A stretch of DNA of 64,000 nt, from the NCBI GenBank assembly GCA_014337915.1, contig QUBU01000004.1, positions 1 to 64,000 of the forward strand, written 5' to 3'. Below the pieces are notes generated by a model that was not told the DNA's origin, ran no database searches, and saw only the letters and a program-made list of their open reading frames with translations. The stretch comes from Gammaproteobacteria bacterium. GTDB taxonomy: Bacteria; Pseudomonadota; Gammaproteobacteria; Steroidobacterales; GCA-2729495. Of this stretch, positions 16,795-24,795 are shown piece by piece (position 1 is the first letter of the stretch; every line of letters starts with the position of its first letter). The position numbers and the translations under genes are program-made.

Positions 16795-16985
16795 GCCCGG
16801 CCTGGGGACACGCCACCGGAGTGCTGATCCTGCTGATGATGGCGGCATTCATTGGCATCTGGGTCTGGGCCTGGCTGCCTTACCACAAGCGGAACTTCAG
16901 CTGGCTGGCGCGCCTGCCGATGGAGGACCAGGGCGCAGCGCCGGATGATTCGATTCCGGCCACCGACGAGGAGCAACGCCGATGA
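16791..16985 (+). CDS. ccoQ: cbb3 oxidase small subunit (CcoQ)
   Basis: A 64-residue protein with one transmembrane helix (about 9-27: TGVLILLMMAAFIGIWVWAW) followed by the typical YHKRNFSWLARLPMED. CcoQ stabilises the cbb3 complex, helping CcoP associate with CcoNO. The ATG at 16791 overlaps ccoO, and the end overlaps ccoP by four bases. Confidence 0.92.
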   Translation: MSPAWGHATGVLILLMMAAFIGIWVWAWLPYHKRNFSWLARLPMEDQGAAPDDSIPATDEEQRR

Positions 16986-17893
16986 GCAGCGGCTGGGCAT
17001 GGTGGGTGATCGGCCTGATCGTATTCAACATGGGCCTGACGTTCTGCCTGTTCATCTGGGCGCCAATCGCCAGGGTGCCGACCTTGCCGGACGGCACCAC
17101 CGGCCATGTCTGGGCGCATGGCGCCCTGCGCGAAGGCATGCATCGCCTGCCGGGGTGGTGGATCGCGCTGTCGCTGGGAATGTTCGTCACCGCCTTCGCC
17201 TACTTCCTGCTGTACCCGGGCTTCGGCAATTTCAGGGGCATGCTCGGCTGGACCTCGCAGGGCGAGCTCGCGACCGCCGTGGCCGCCAATGACGCCGTGC
17301 TCGAACCCACATTGCAGCGCCTGGCCGCGATGAGTGTCGAGCAGGCCGCCGCCGACCCGCAGGCGCAGCAGCTCGGCGCGCGCCTGTTCGTCGACAACTG
17401 CGCGGCCTGCCACGGCCGCGATGGCCGCGGCAATCCGCTGCTCGGCGCGCCGGACCTGACCGATGGCGACTGGGTCTATGGCGGTACCGCCGCAGACATT
17501 ACCAACTCGATCCGCAACGGCCGTACCGGCGTCATGCCGCAGTGGAAGGCGCTCGGCGACGCGACGGTGAAGAACCTGACGCAGTATGTGCTTGGCCTGT
17601 CGGGCCAGACGCACGACGCGCAGATGGCTGCGGCCGGCGAGACCGTGTTCCAGACCACCTGCGTCGCCTGCCATGGGCCGGAAGGCAAGGGCAATCCGCT
17701 CATCGGCGCCCCGAACCTCACGGATCGCGCCTCGGTGTACGGCAGCAGCGCGGCCGCCATCGAGGCGAGCATCGGCAACGGCCGCCAGGGCCATATGCCG
17801 GCATGGAGCCCACGCCTGTCGGACAGCGATACCCACCTGCTGGCCGCCTATGTCCATCACCTCGCGAACCGCAGCGACGCCGCTGGCCGCTGA
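16982..17893 (+). CDS. ccoP: cbb3 oxidase di-haem subunit (CcoP)
   Basis: A 303-residue subunit with two N-terminal membrane helices (about 5-27 and 57-80) and two cytochrome c domains whose haem sites are CAACH (about residue 140) and CVACH (about 223). Axial Met residues are in TGVMPQW and GHMPAW. It accepts electrons from periplasmic cytochromes or the bc1 complex. The four subunit genes overlap by 4 bases from ccoO to ccoP. The usual maturation genes ccoGHIS do not follow. Confidence 0.96.
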   Translation: MSSGWAWWVIGLIVFNMGLTFCLFIWAPIARVPTLPDGTTGHVWAHGALREGMHRLPGWWIALSLGMFVTAFAYFLLYPGFGNFRGMLGWTSQGELATAVAANDAVLEPTLQRLAAMSVEQAAADPQAQQLGARLFVDNCAACHGRDGRGNPLLGAPDLTDGDWVYGGTAADITNSIRNGRTGVMPQWKALGDATVKNLTQYVLGLSGQTHDAQMAAAGETVFQTTCVACHGPEGKGNPLIGAPNLTDRASVYGSSAAAIEASIGNGRQGHMPAWSPRLSDSDTHLLAAYVHHLANRSDAAGR

Positions 17894-18074
17894 GCCGCAG
17901 CGGCGTGGGAGCTGGTACACGCAGCCGGTGGTCTGGCTCGGCATCGGCCTGTTCGCGGCAACGATCGCCGGCTGCCTGTGGCTGATCGTGGTCAGCGCCC
18001 GCTACGACGACCAGCCATTGCCGATCGACGGCCGGGTATTCGGCGTGCCCACACAACCAGGGCCTGCTCGCTGA
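17850..18074 (+). CDS. Small single-helix protein after ccoP (FixH-like fragment)
   Basis: A 74-residue protein starting at ATG 17850 inside the end of ccoP (44-base overlap). It has GSWYTQPVVWLGIGLF, one transmembrane helix (about 25-47), then SARYDDQPLPIDGRVFGVP. The start and helix resemble the N-terminal segment of CcoH/FixH-type cbb3 assembly proteins, but the periplasmic FixH domain is missing. The overlap with ccoP and the hydrophobic helix support a real gene; the function is inferred only from position. Confidence 0.6.
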   Translation: MSITSRTAATPLAAEPQRRGSWYTQPVVWLGIGLFAATIAGCLWLIVVSARYDDQPLPIDGRVFGVPTQPGPAR

Positions 18075-18187
18075 CCAACCGGCTGGTGCCTGCCAGCGGC
18101 GGCCTGCGCGGATCGCGTCCGACTGCAGCATGACTCGTCGCTTCCACCGGACGTACGATGTCCGGTGATGCAGCGCACGAGGCCATC

Positions 18188-19375
18188 ATGAAGCACAGCG
18201 TCAGCCACCTGATCATCGGCGCCGGCGTCGCCGGTGAATCTGCAGCGCAGGCCATCCGCAGCGTCGATGCCGATGCCAGCATCGCCATGCTGGGCGATGA
18301 AGCACATCCACCCTACGACCGCCCGCCACTCAGCAAGGCGCTGTGGAAGGACGGCAGGGAAGATGACATCTGGCGCCCCATCGGCAAGGCGCATATCGAC
18401 CTGCAGCTCGGGCGGCGTGCGCTGCGGATCGATCGCGCCGCGCGCCTGGTGCAGGACAATGCGGGTGATTCCTGGGAATACGAGCAGCTGCTGCTGGCCA
18501 CCGGCGGCAGGCCGCGCCAGCTGTCGTTCGGCGACGACTTCATCTATTACCGCCGCTATGCGGACTACCAGCACCTGCGACAGCGGGTGAGGCCCGGTGC
18601 GCGCATCGCGGTGATCGGTGGCGGTTTCATCGGCAGCGAGGTGGCCGCGGCGATGGCGCTCAACGGTTGCCGGACCAGCCTGCTGTTCCCGGGACCGGCG
18701 ATCTGCTCCCGGGTGTTTCCCGCGGCGCTGGCCGCGGCCGTCACCGCTGCCTATCGCGAGCGGGATGTCGATGTCCGCAGCGGCATCACCGTGACCGGTG
18801 CCCGCAGCGATGCCGGCGGCAGCGAGCTGCTGCTGTCCGACGGCAGCCGACTGCGGGTCGATGCGGTGGTCGCCGGGCTCGGCATCGAGCCCAACGTACA
18901 GCTGGCCCAGGAAGCCGGATTGCAACTCGACCTGGGCGGCATCGTCGTCGACGACCAGCTGCGGACGAACGATGCCGCCATCCACGCCGCCGGGGATGTT
19001 GCCACGTTTCCGGCGCCGGCGCTCAGCCGCAGGCTGCGCGTGGAGCACGAAGATGCGGCCCTGCAGATGGGCCGCCACGCCGGCCTGTGCATGGCCGGCC
19101 AGGATGCCCCGTACCGGCAGCTGCCGTTCTTCTACGCCGACCTGTTCGACCTCGGCTACGAAGCGGTCGGGATCGTCGACTCGCGCCTGCAGGCTATCGA
19201 GCAATGGGTCACGCCCTACCGCGAGGGTGTGGTCTATTACCTCGACTCCGGTCGCGTCCGCGGCGTCCTGCTCTGGAACACCTGGGGCCAGGTCGATGCC
19301 GCCCGGGCACTGATCGCCGAGCCCGGGCCATTCGACGCGGGCAGTGTCCGCGGCCGACTGCCGGTGAAGGCCTGA
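18188..19375 (+). CDS. AIF/ferredoxin-reductase-like FAD-NAD(P) oxidoreductase
   Basis: A 395-residue two-dinucleotide-binding flavoprotein. HLIIGAGVAGESAAQAIR binds FAD, PPYDRPPLSKALW is typical of apoptosis-inducing-factor-like and rubredoxin/ferredoxin reductases, IAVIGGGFIGSEVAAAMA binds NAD(P)H, and IHAAGDVATFP is the second FAD motif. The C-terminus (about 300-395) is the AIF-type alpha/beta domain. No signal peptide is evident. The ATG at 18188 has ACGAGG upstream; an alternative ATG is at 18158. Its place between ccoNOQP and the NO-type cluster suggests a redox or detoxifying role, but the electron acceptor is unknown. Confidence 0.88.
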   Translation: MKHSVSHLIIGAGVAGESAAQAIRSVDADASIAMLGDEAHPPYDRPPLSKALWKDGREDDIWRPIGKAHIDLQLGRRALRIDRAARLVQDNAGDSWEYEQLLLATGGRPRQLSFGDDFIYYRRYADYQHLRQRVRPGARIAVIGGGFIGSEVAAAMALNGCRTSLLFPGPAICSRVFPAALAAAVTAAYRERDVDVRSGITVTGARSDAGGSELLLSDGSRLRVDAVVAGLGIEPNVQLAQEAGLQLDLGGIVVDDQLRTNDAAIHAAGDVATFPAPALSRRLRVEHEDAALQMGRHAGLCMAGQDAPYRQLPFFYADLFDLGYEAVGIVDSRLQAIEQWVTPYREGVVYYLDSGRVRGVLLWNTWGQVDAARALIAEPGPFDAGSVRGRLPVKA

Positions 19376-19435
19376 ACCAACGCTGCCATCACCAGCGTCC
19401 GAGCAGGAATGCCTTCAGGCCCGCGTGTTTCGGTA

Positions 19436-19458
19436 AAGATGTATTGACAATCGATCTT
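19436..19458 (+). promoter_or_regulatory. NsrR-type 23-nt inverted repeat (NO-responsive operator)
   Basis: The left arm AAGATGTATTG and right arm CAATCGATCTT are separated by one A, making a 23-base imperfect palindrome with 9 of 11 paired positions. This has the length and bases of the NsrR consensus (AAGATGYATTT-N-AAATRCATCTT); by my count 18 of 22 positions agree. It overlaps a perfect TTGACA hexamer at 19444-19449, a fitting place for a repressor. It lies 45 bases before the DUF2249 gene. NsrR is an Fe-S repressor released by nitric oxide. Confidence 0.72.
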
Positions 19459-19502
19459 TAAGGGAGGAAGCTGCGGTTGCTGGAACAACGAGGAAGACAG
19501 CC

Positions 19503-19754
19503 ATGCCCGACAGCCAACCCGCAGCCATCCCCGAAGTCGACATCCGCAGCCTCATCCCCATGCAGCGCCACGCCCGTATCTTCGAACTGGTCGGCAACCT
19601 GCAGCCGGGCGGTGCGTTTGTCTTCGTCAACGACCACGATCCGAAGCCGCTGTACTACCAGCTCGAGGCCGAGCACCCGAAGCAGTTCTCCTGGACTTAC
19701 CTGGAGTCCGGCCCGGTTGCCTGGCGGGTGAAGATCGGCCGCCTGCCGCAATAG
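19503..19754 (+). CDS. DUF2249 domain protein
   Basis: An 83-residue single-domain DUF2249 protein (TusA-like fold by family knowledge). Motifs: VDIRSLIPMQRHARIFELVGNLQPGGAFVFVNDHDPKPLYYQLEAEHP and FSWTYLESGPVAWRVKIGR. DUF2249 proteins are repeatedly found with hemerythrins, NnrS and NO-responsive regulators. It is the first gene after the NsrR-type operator. GAGGAAG lies about 8 bases before the ATG. Confidence 0.9.
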   Translation: MPDSQPAAIPEVDIRSLIPMQRHARIFELVGNLQPGGAFVFVNDHDPKPLYYQLEAEHPKQFSWTYLESGPVAWRVKIGRLPQ

Positions 19755-19818
19755 GCAGTCCTGCAGCCACCGGCGGCATTCCCGACCGCAGAGCCGCCGG
19801 TGGCCGGCGGAGCCCGGC

Positions 19819-21180
19819 ATGCTTGCCATCCCAGGTGCCACACTTTCACGCTGGACCCTCGCCTACTTCGCCGCAGCCGTTGCGTTCCTGCTGCTGGGCG
19901 AGGCGCTCATGGTCCTCGGCTTCGGCTATCCGATTGCCGGACTGCGTGCACCCCAGACCCTGATCCTCGTCCACTGCATCACCATCGGCTGGCTGAGCCT
20001 GCTGATGTGCGGTGCGCTGTTCCAGTTCGTACCGGTGCTCGTGGCCGGACCGATCTACAGCAACTCGCTGCCGCTGCCCGCGCTGCTGCTGATCCTCGGC
20101 GGACTGGCGCTGCTCATCGCCAGCTTCCTGCAGCTGGCAGGCGTCCTGCCGCCGCTGCCGGCGGTATTCCTCGGCGCCAGCCTGCTGCTCGGTGCTGGCT
20201 TCCTGCTCGTGCTCTGGACGCTCGGGCGCACCCTGGCGGCGGCCTGGCCGCTGAACCTGCCCGCGCAGTTCGTCAGCATCGGGCTGGCGAGCGTTGCCGC
20301 CACCGTCAGCTACGGCATCATCTTCACCCTTGGCTTCGGCGGCTACAGCCGTTCGCCGCTGCTGCTCGGCATCCAGGCACAGGGCCTGCCGCTGCATGTC
20401 AGCGCGGGGCTCGGCGGCTGGCTGACGTTCACCGCCATCGGCGTCAGCCACCGCCTGCTTTCCATGTTCATGCTGTCGCCGGAGCTCGATGGCCCGACGA
20501 CCCGCTGGACCTTCCGCCTCGGCACGCTCGCCCTCGCGATCCTGGTTGGTGCCGGAACGATCGTCGTGGCCGCCGGCGGCGGCCCCGGGACAGTGCTGGT
20601 CGTCGCCGGCATCACAGGCCTCGCCTGCCTTGCGCTCTACGGACGTGACGTCCTGCGGCTCTATCGCCAGCGCGTCCGCCCGGCGATCGAGCTCAACAGC
20701 CGCATGGCGGCGGTCGCGCTCGCACACCTGGCTTTTGCCACGCTGCTGCTCTCTGCCTGTGCCGCGGCCGGCGTTGTCCGGCAGTACATCGGTCCGCTGC
20801 TGTTCCTCATCGCCTTCGGCTGGCTGTCGGGGCTCGGGCTCGCCAAGCTCTACAAGATCGTGGCCTTCGTGACCTGGCTCGAGTGCTACGGCCCGGTCCT
20901 CGGCAAGGCACCCACGCCGCGCGTGCAGGATCTCGTGGTGGAACCGCGTGCCGCACGGTGGTTCTGGCTGTACTTCGCCGCGGTCGATGTCGCCAGCCTC
21001 TGCCTGCTGCTGGAGGCAGTGCCGGTGTTCCGCGTCGCGGCGGCCGCCATGTTGCTGGCCAGCGCCGGCATTGCCCTGGAACTCGTCCGAACCCGGCGCC
21101 TCGCCAATGTCGGCGAGGAGCTGCGCCTGCCTGCGGGGGCGCAGCAGCCCCGCCTGCTGTTCACCTTCGTCGGCAACTGA
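19819..21180 (+). CDS. CcoN-like polytopic membrane protein of unknown function
   Basis: A 453-residue protein with about 12 predicted membrane helices. The segments ILVHCITIGWLSLLMCGALFQFVPVL and PLHVSAGLGGWLTFTAIGVSHRLLSMF place His residues next to Gly-Trp helices, reminiscent of haem-copper oxidase subunit I and its distant relatives, but the HH CuB pair is not visible. It may be a haem-binding membrane protein or reductase linked to NO. It lies between two DUF2249 genes behind an NsrR-type operator. GGCGGAG lies 7 bases before ATG 19819. The oxidase relation is an inference from motif shape. Confidence 0.65.
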   Translation: MLAIPGATLSRWTLAYFAAAVAFLLLGEALMVLGFGYPIAGLRAPQTLILVHCITIGWLSLLMCGALFQFVPVLVAGPIYSNSLPLPALLLILGGLALLIASFLQLAGVLPPLPAVFLGASLLLGAGFLLVLWTLGRTLAAAWPLNLPAQFVSIGLASVAATVSYGIIFTLGFGGYSRSPLLLGIQAQGLPLHVSAGLGGWLTFTAIGVSHRLLSMFMLSPELDGPTTRWTFRLGTLALAILVGAGTIVVAAGGGPGTVLVVAGITGLACLALYGRDVLRLYRQRVRPAIELNSRMAAVALAHLAFATLLLSACAAAGVVRQYIGPLLFLIAFGWLSGLGLAKLYKIVAFVTWLECYGPVLGKAPTPRVQDLVVEPRAARWFWLYFAAVDVASLCLLLEAVPVFRVAAAAMLLASAGIALELVRTRRLANVGEELRLPAGAQQPRLLFTFVGN

Positions 21181-21192
21181 AAGGAGACCGCC

Positions 21193-21723
21193 ATGACCGG
21201 TTTCGTCGAACTCGATGTCCGTCCCATCCTGCGCGCCGGTGGCGAGCCATTCGGCAAGATCATGGAAACCGTGAAGAACCTGCCGCAGGGCCAGGGCCTG
21301 CGGCTCATCGCCAGCTTCAAGCCGACGCCGCTGCTGCAGGTCCTCGGCTCGCAGGGCTTCACCCACCAGGCCCGGGAGATCGGTGGCGGCGACTGGCAGG
21401 TCGACTTCACGCCCGGCAGTGCTGCCGGCAAGGCGCCGCAGGCGGCTCCAGCCCGCCCGGCCACGGAGGGCAACTGGCCCGCGCCGATACAGGAGCTGGA
21501 CAATCGCCTGCTTGATCCACCCGAGCCGATGGTGCGGGTACTCGCAGCCACGGAATCCATGGCCCCCGGCGAGGTGCTGGCGGCACTGCTGTGCCGCGAG
21601 CCGGTATTCCTCTTCAAGGAACTCGCCAAGCGCGGCCACGCCTGGCGCGGGGCCTTCGAGCCGGATGGCAAGACCTACCGGCTGCTGGTCCGCATCGGCG
21701 GTACGCCCGGAGAGGCCGCATGA
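21193..21723 (+). CDS. Tandem DUF2249 protein
   Basis: A 176-residue protein with two DUF2249 domains: residues about 5-75 (FVELDVRPILRAGGEPFGKIMETVKNLPQGQGLRLIASFKPTPLLQVLGSQGF) and about 98-170 (ELDNRLLDPPEPMVRVLAATESM ... PVFLFKELAKRGHAWRG ... YRLLVRIGG). They are joined by an Ala/Pro-rich linker. Function unknown; the family is linked to NO response and Fe-S metabolism by gene context. An AAGGAGA ribosome site precedes the start, and the end overlaps the DUF59 gene by four bases. Confidence 0.88.
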   Translation: MTGFVELDVRPILRAGGEPFGKIMETVKNLPQGQGLRLIASFKPTPLLQVLGSQGFTHQAREIGGGDWQVDFTPGSAAGKAPQAAPARPATEGNWPAPIQELDNRLLDPPEPMVRVLAATESMAPGEVLAALLCREPVFLFKELAKRGHAWRGAFEPDGKTYRLLVRIGGTPGEAA

Positions 21724-22046
21724 ACACGGCAGCCGCTGGACTTCCGGCCGAGCGCATCCGGGAGGCCCTGCGCCTGGTGATCGACCCGGAGCTCGGCTAC
21801 AACATCGTCGACCTCGGCCTGGTCTATGACGTCGCGGTGCAGGGAACGGGTGACGCCGTCATCACCATGACGACCACGACCCGCGGTTGCCCGGCGACCG
21901 ATTACCTGCGCATGGGTGCCCGTGACGCCGCATTCTCCGTCGATGGCATCGACTCCGCGGAGATCATCCTCACCTACGACCCGCCGTGGAAACCGAAGAT
22001 GATGTCACCCGAGGCCAAGGCGCATTTCCGCATCCGCGATGAGTGA
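21720..22046 (+). CDS. DUF59/MIP18-type Fe-S assembly factor
   Basis: A 108-residue MIP18/PaaD-like protein: IREALRLVIDPELGYNIVDLGLVYDVAV, TMTTTTRGCPATDYL (conserved Cys57) and EIILTYDPPWKPKMMSPEAK. These are SufT/PaaD-family signatures; members assist Fe-S cluster assembly or transfer. The gene is coupled to the DUF2249 gene by an ATGA overlap. In this cluster it may help repair NO-damaged Fe-S proteins, which is an inference from context. Confidence 0.9.
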   Translation: MNTAAAGLPAERIREALRLVIDPELGYNIVDLGLVYDVAVQGTGDAVITMTTTTRGCPATDYLRMGARDAAFSVDGIDSAEIILTYDPPWKPKMMSPEAKAHFRIRDE

Positions 22047-22260
22047 GCCCGGAAGCATGCCGCCGGCACTGCCAGGCGCGAGCCGCACCACGCTCGACGA
22101 CCTGCTGCTGGCGAGCCTCAGCGCTCTGGCTGCCGCTGGAGAGGTCGAGCAGGCCTGCCGCCTCGCCGGGCAGGCCTGTGCGCTCCACCGGAGCAGCGAT
22201 GCCCGTGCCTGGAACCGCTTCAACAGCCTGCTGCACCGGCTCAGTCGCCAGACGGAGTAG
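22039..22260 (+). CDS. Small helical protein of the DUF2249/DUF59 cluster
   Basis: A 73-residue protein that starts 8 bases inside the DUF59 gene. It has no signal or membrane segment and is mostly helical (TTLDDLLLASLSALAAAGEVEQACRLAGQACALH, then ARAWNRFNSLLHRLS), resembling a single TPR-like helix pair. I do not recognise a named family. The overlap and codon use match its neighbours, so it is probably a true last gene of this run. Confidence 0.65.
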   Translation: MSEPGSMPPALPGASRTTLDDLLLASLSALAAAGEVEQACRLAGQACALHRSSDARAWNRFNSLLHRLSRQTE

Positions 22261-22302
22261 CATCGGTGATCCTGGCCGCGACGCCCTCGCAGGAGCCCTG
22301 CC

Positions 22303-22770
22303 ATGCAACAGCGCATCGATTACAAGTTCGCCTCACCCGAGGCATTCAAGGCCATGCTCCACACCGAGCACCAGGTCCACAGGAGCGGCCTGGAGGAGTC
22401 GCTGCTGGAGCTGGTGAAGTCCCGCGCCTCGCAGCTCAATGGCTGTGCCTGGTGCCTGGACATGCATACCAAGGATGCGCGAGCGCGCGGTGAAACCGAG
22501 CAGCGCCTGTACCTGCTGCCGGTCTGGCGCGATGCCGCCTGCTACAGCGATCGCGAGCGTGCGGCCCTGGCCTGGACGGAGGCGGTCACGCTCATCGCCA
22601 CCGAGGAAGTGACCGATGCCGTCTACGCGGAGGCACGGCGCCACTTCGACGAGAAGGCGCTGGTCGACCTGACATTGGCGATCATCGCGATCAATGGCTG
22701 GAACCGCATGAACGTGGCCTTCCGCACCCCGGTCGGCGATTACGTGAGCCCGCACGCGGCGGCGCGTTGA
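22303..22770 (+). CDS. AhpD-like carboxymuconolactone decarboxylase family protein
   Basis: A 155-residue protein with the AhpD fold: LLELVKSRASQLNGCAWCLDMHTKDARARGE carries the redox CxxC (CAWC) and the distal His. WTEAVTLIATEEVTDAVY and LTLAIIAINGWNRMNVAFRTP are typical of this subgroup. It probably acts as a peroxidase-type or thiol-dependent antioxidant enzyme. It starts at ATG 22303 with AGGAG upstream, 42 bases after the cluster's small gene, so it may belong to the NO-linked transcription unit. Confidence 0.88.
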   Translation: MQQRIDYKFASPEAFKAMLHTEHQVHRSGLEESLLELVKSRASQLNGCAWCLDMHTKDARARGETEQRLYLLPVWRDAACYSDRERAALAWTEAVTLIATEEVTDAVYAEARRHFDEKALVDLTLAIIAINGWNRMNVAFRTPVGDYVSPHAAAR

Positions 22771-22797
22771 CGGGCTCGAGGGCCCTGCGGCCCCGGC

Positions 22798-24015
22798 TCA
22801 GTTGACCAGCCGGTCGCGGCGTCGCAGGTCGGGAAACCAGTGCGCCCAGAGCGCGGCCACCAGCAGGGTGCCGGCGCCACCGACCACCACCGCCGGCACG
22901 GTGCCGATGAGCGCCGCCACCGCCCCGGATTCGAACTCGCCGAGCTCGTTGGAAGCGCCGATGAATACCGCGTTGACGGCGGAGACGCGACCGCGCATGC
23001 CATCGGGTGTTTCTCCCTGGACCAGCGTCTGGCGGATCACCACACTCACCATGTCGGCCGCGCCGAGCACCACCAGGCAGGCCAGCGACAGCAGGAAATC
23101 CCGCGACAGGCCGAAGGCGATCGTCGCCAGGCCGAACAGTGCGACCGCCTGGAACATGCGCGCTCCGGCGCGCTGCCTGATCGGCCGCCAGACGAGGTAG
23201 AGCGCCATGCCGAGAGCACCGGCCGCCGGCGCACTGCGCAGCAGGCCGAGGCCGGTGGGTCCGACCTGCAGGATGTCGCGCGCGTAGATCGGCAGCAGTG
23301 CGGTGGCACCACCCAGCAGCACCGCGAACAGGTCCAGCGAGATGGCGCCGAAGATCGCCGGCCGCGAGCGGATGAAGCGGATGCCCGCCAGCAGCGTCGC
23401 CCAGTCCGCCTTGCCGCTGGCCGTGCTGCCGCTGCGGTGGCGGATCCGGGCAAACAACAGCGTGGTCAGCGCAAAACATGCGGCTGCAGCGGCGAACACC
23501 GCCGTCTCGCCGAGGACGTAGAGGACGCCACCGACGGCGGGACCAATGATGGTTGCCGTCTGCCAGACCGAGGAGCCCCAGGCGATGGCACCCCCGAGTT
23601 CACCGGGTGGCACCAGGCCCGGCAGCAGCGCCTGCCCCGCCGGATTGGCGAAGGCGCGGCCGAGACCGAAGACCAGCACCAGCAGGTAGATCACCCACAC
23701 TGGCGCGCGCAGCCAGGCACAGGCCAGCAGGCCCAGTGCCGTCAGCGTCGTCAGTACGTAACAGGCGACGATGATGCTGCGACGGTCCGCGCGATCGGCG
23801 ACATGGCCCGTCACCAGGGCCAGCGCTATGGCCGGCAGGAAGCTTGCGAGTCCCACCAGGCCCAGCGCCAGCGGGTCGCGGGTGAGGTCGTACACCAGCC
23901 AGCCCACGGCGACATTCTGCATCTGCACGGCCATGGCAGAGATGAAGCGCCCGCCGAGGAACAGCGCGAGGTCACGGTGGCGGAGCAGGCCGCGGGAAGG
24001 CAGCACGCTGTTCAT
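22798..24015 (-). CDS. MFS transporter (EntS/DUF894-like exporter)
   Basis: A 405-residue, 12-helix major facilitator. LFLGGRFISAMAVQMQNVAVGWLVYDLT at the start, DRADRRSIIVACYVLT (the motif-A-like loop) and FGLGRAFANPAGQALLPGLVPP are typical of the EntS/MFS_3 group that exports siderophores or drugs. The substrate is unknown. It starts with ATG 24015, 54 bases after the response-regulator stop on the same strand, and may be a distal operon member. Convergent with the AhpD-like gene. Confidence 0.88.
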   Translation of the reverse strand: MNSVLPSRGLLRHRDLALFLGGRFISAMAVQMQNVAVGWLVYDLTRDPLALGLVGLASFLPAIALALVTGHVADRADRRSIIVACYVLTTLTALGLLACAWLRAPVWVIYLLVLVFGLGRAFANPAGQALLPGLVPPGELGGAIAWGSSVWQTATIIGPAVGGVLYVLGETAVFAAAAACFALTTLLFARIRHRSGSTASGKADWATLLAGIRFIRSRPAIFGAISLDLFAVLLGGATALLPIYARDILQVGPTGLGLLRSAPAAGALGMALYLVWRPIRQRAGARMFQAVALFGLATIAFGLSRDFLLSLACLVVLGAADMVSVVIRQTLVQGETPDGMRGRVSAVNAVFIGASNELGEFESGAVAALIGTVPAVVVGGAGTLLVAALWAHWFPDLRRRDRLVN

Positions 24016-24069
24016 CGCGGGTTGCGGCCGCAGGCCACGACGGAATGCCAGGTCATGAATGGCGCGCCA

Positions 24070-24795
24070 TCAGTCCCGCGGCAACGGTCCGGTGTTCACG
24101 TTGGTGTCCAGGGCCGTATGCAGGCCCGTATTCAGACGATAACCAACCGCCGGGATCGTCTCGATGCGATCGACGGCATCACCGCCCTCGCCGAGCTTCA
24201 GCCGCAGCCGGTGCACCAGCTGCTTCAGCACCTGCCGGTCGCCGCCGCCCTTGTGGCCCCAGACATGGGCCAGCAGCCGGTCGGTGGGCACCGGCTGCCC
24301 GGCGTGGGCCAGCAACAGCTGCAGCAGGCGGAATTCCAGGCGCGTCAGCCGCACCATCCGCTCGGCGCCGATGCCCAGGGTCAGCGCTTCGGCATCGAGT
24401 GCCAGCTCGCCTGCCGTCGTGCGCCCGCCGGATTCCAAACCGGCGCGGCGTAGCAGCGCCCGCACCCGAGCGATCAGTGTGCGCGGGCTGAATGGCTTGG
24501 TGAGGTAGTCGTCGGCACCCAGTTCCAGGGCCCGCACCAGGTCCTCTTCCTCGCCGCGCACCGTGAGCATCATGATCGGCACGCGGGAGGTCCTGCGGAT
24601 GGCGCGGCAGGCATCGAAGCCCGTGCCGCCCGGCAGGTTGATGTCGAGCAGCACCAGGTCCGGTCGCTCGCGCTCGAAGGCCTCCACGGCACCGGGCACC
24701 GTGCTGGCACCGATGACCAGGAAGCCTGCCTGTTGCAGCGCGAAGCCGGTGACCGCCCGCAGGTCGGCATCATCATCGACCAGCAGCAGTTTCAT
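24070..24795 (-). CDS. OmpR-family response regulator
   Basis: A 241-residue DNA-binding regulator. The receiver domain (1-120) has the acidic pocket DDD (7-9), phospho-acceptor Asp51 in LLLDINLPGG, Thr in MLTVRG and Lys in DDYLTKPF. The C-terminal winged helix (about 130-225) has LTRLEFRLLQLLLAHAGQPVPTDRLLAHVWG and VDRIETIPAVGYRL. It overlaps the kinase gene by four bases and is the last regulator of the cysA-T-W-kinase-regulator run. Targets are not shown; the tandem repeat at 30483-30503 is a candidate site. Confidence 0.93.
   Translation of the reverse strand: MKLLLVDDDADLRAVTGFALQQAGFLVIGASTVPGAVEAFERERPDLVLLDINLPGGTGFDACRAIRRTSRVPIMMLTVRGEEEDLVRALELGADDYLTKPFSPRTLIARVRALLRRAGLESGGRTTAGELALDAEALTLGIGAERMVRLTRLEFRLLQLLLAHAGQPVPTDRLLAHVWGHKGGGDRQVLKQLVHRLRLKLGEGGDAVDRIETIPAVGYRLNTGLHTALDTNVNTGPLPRD

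Noticed and set aside
22840-24453. 537-codon plus-strand reading over the MFS and regulator genes
   Set aside because: Antisense to two well-supported genes, no recognised motifs.
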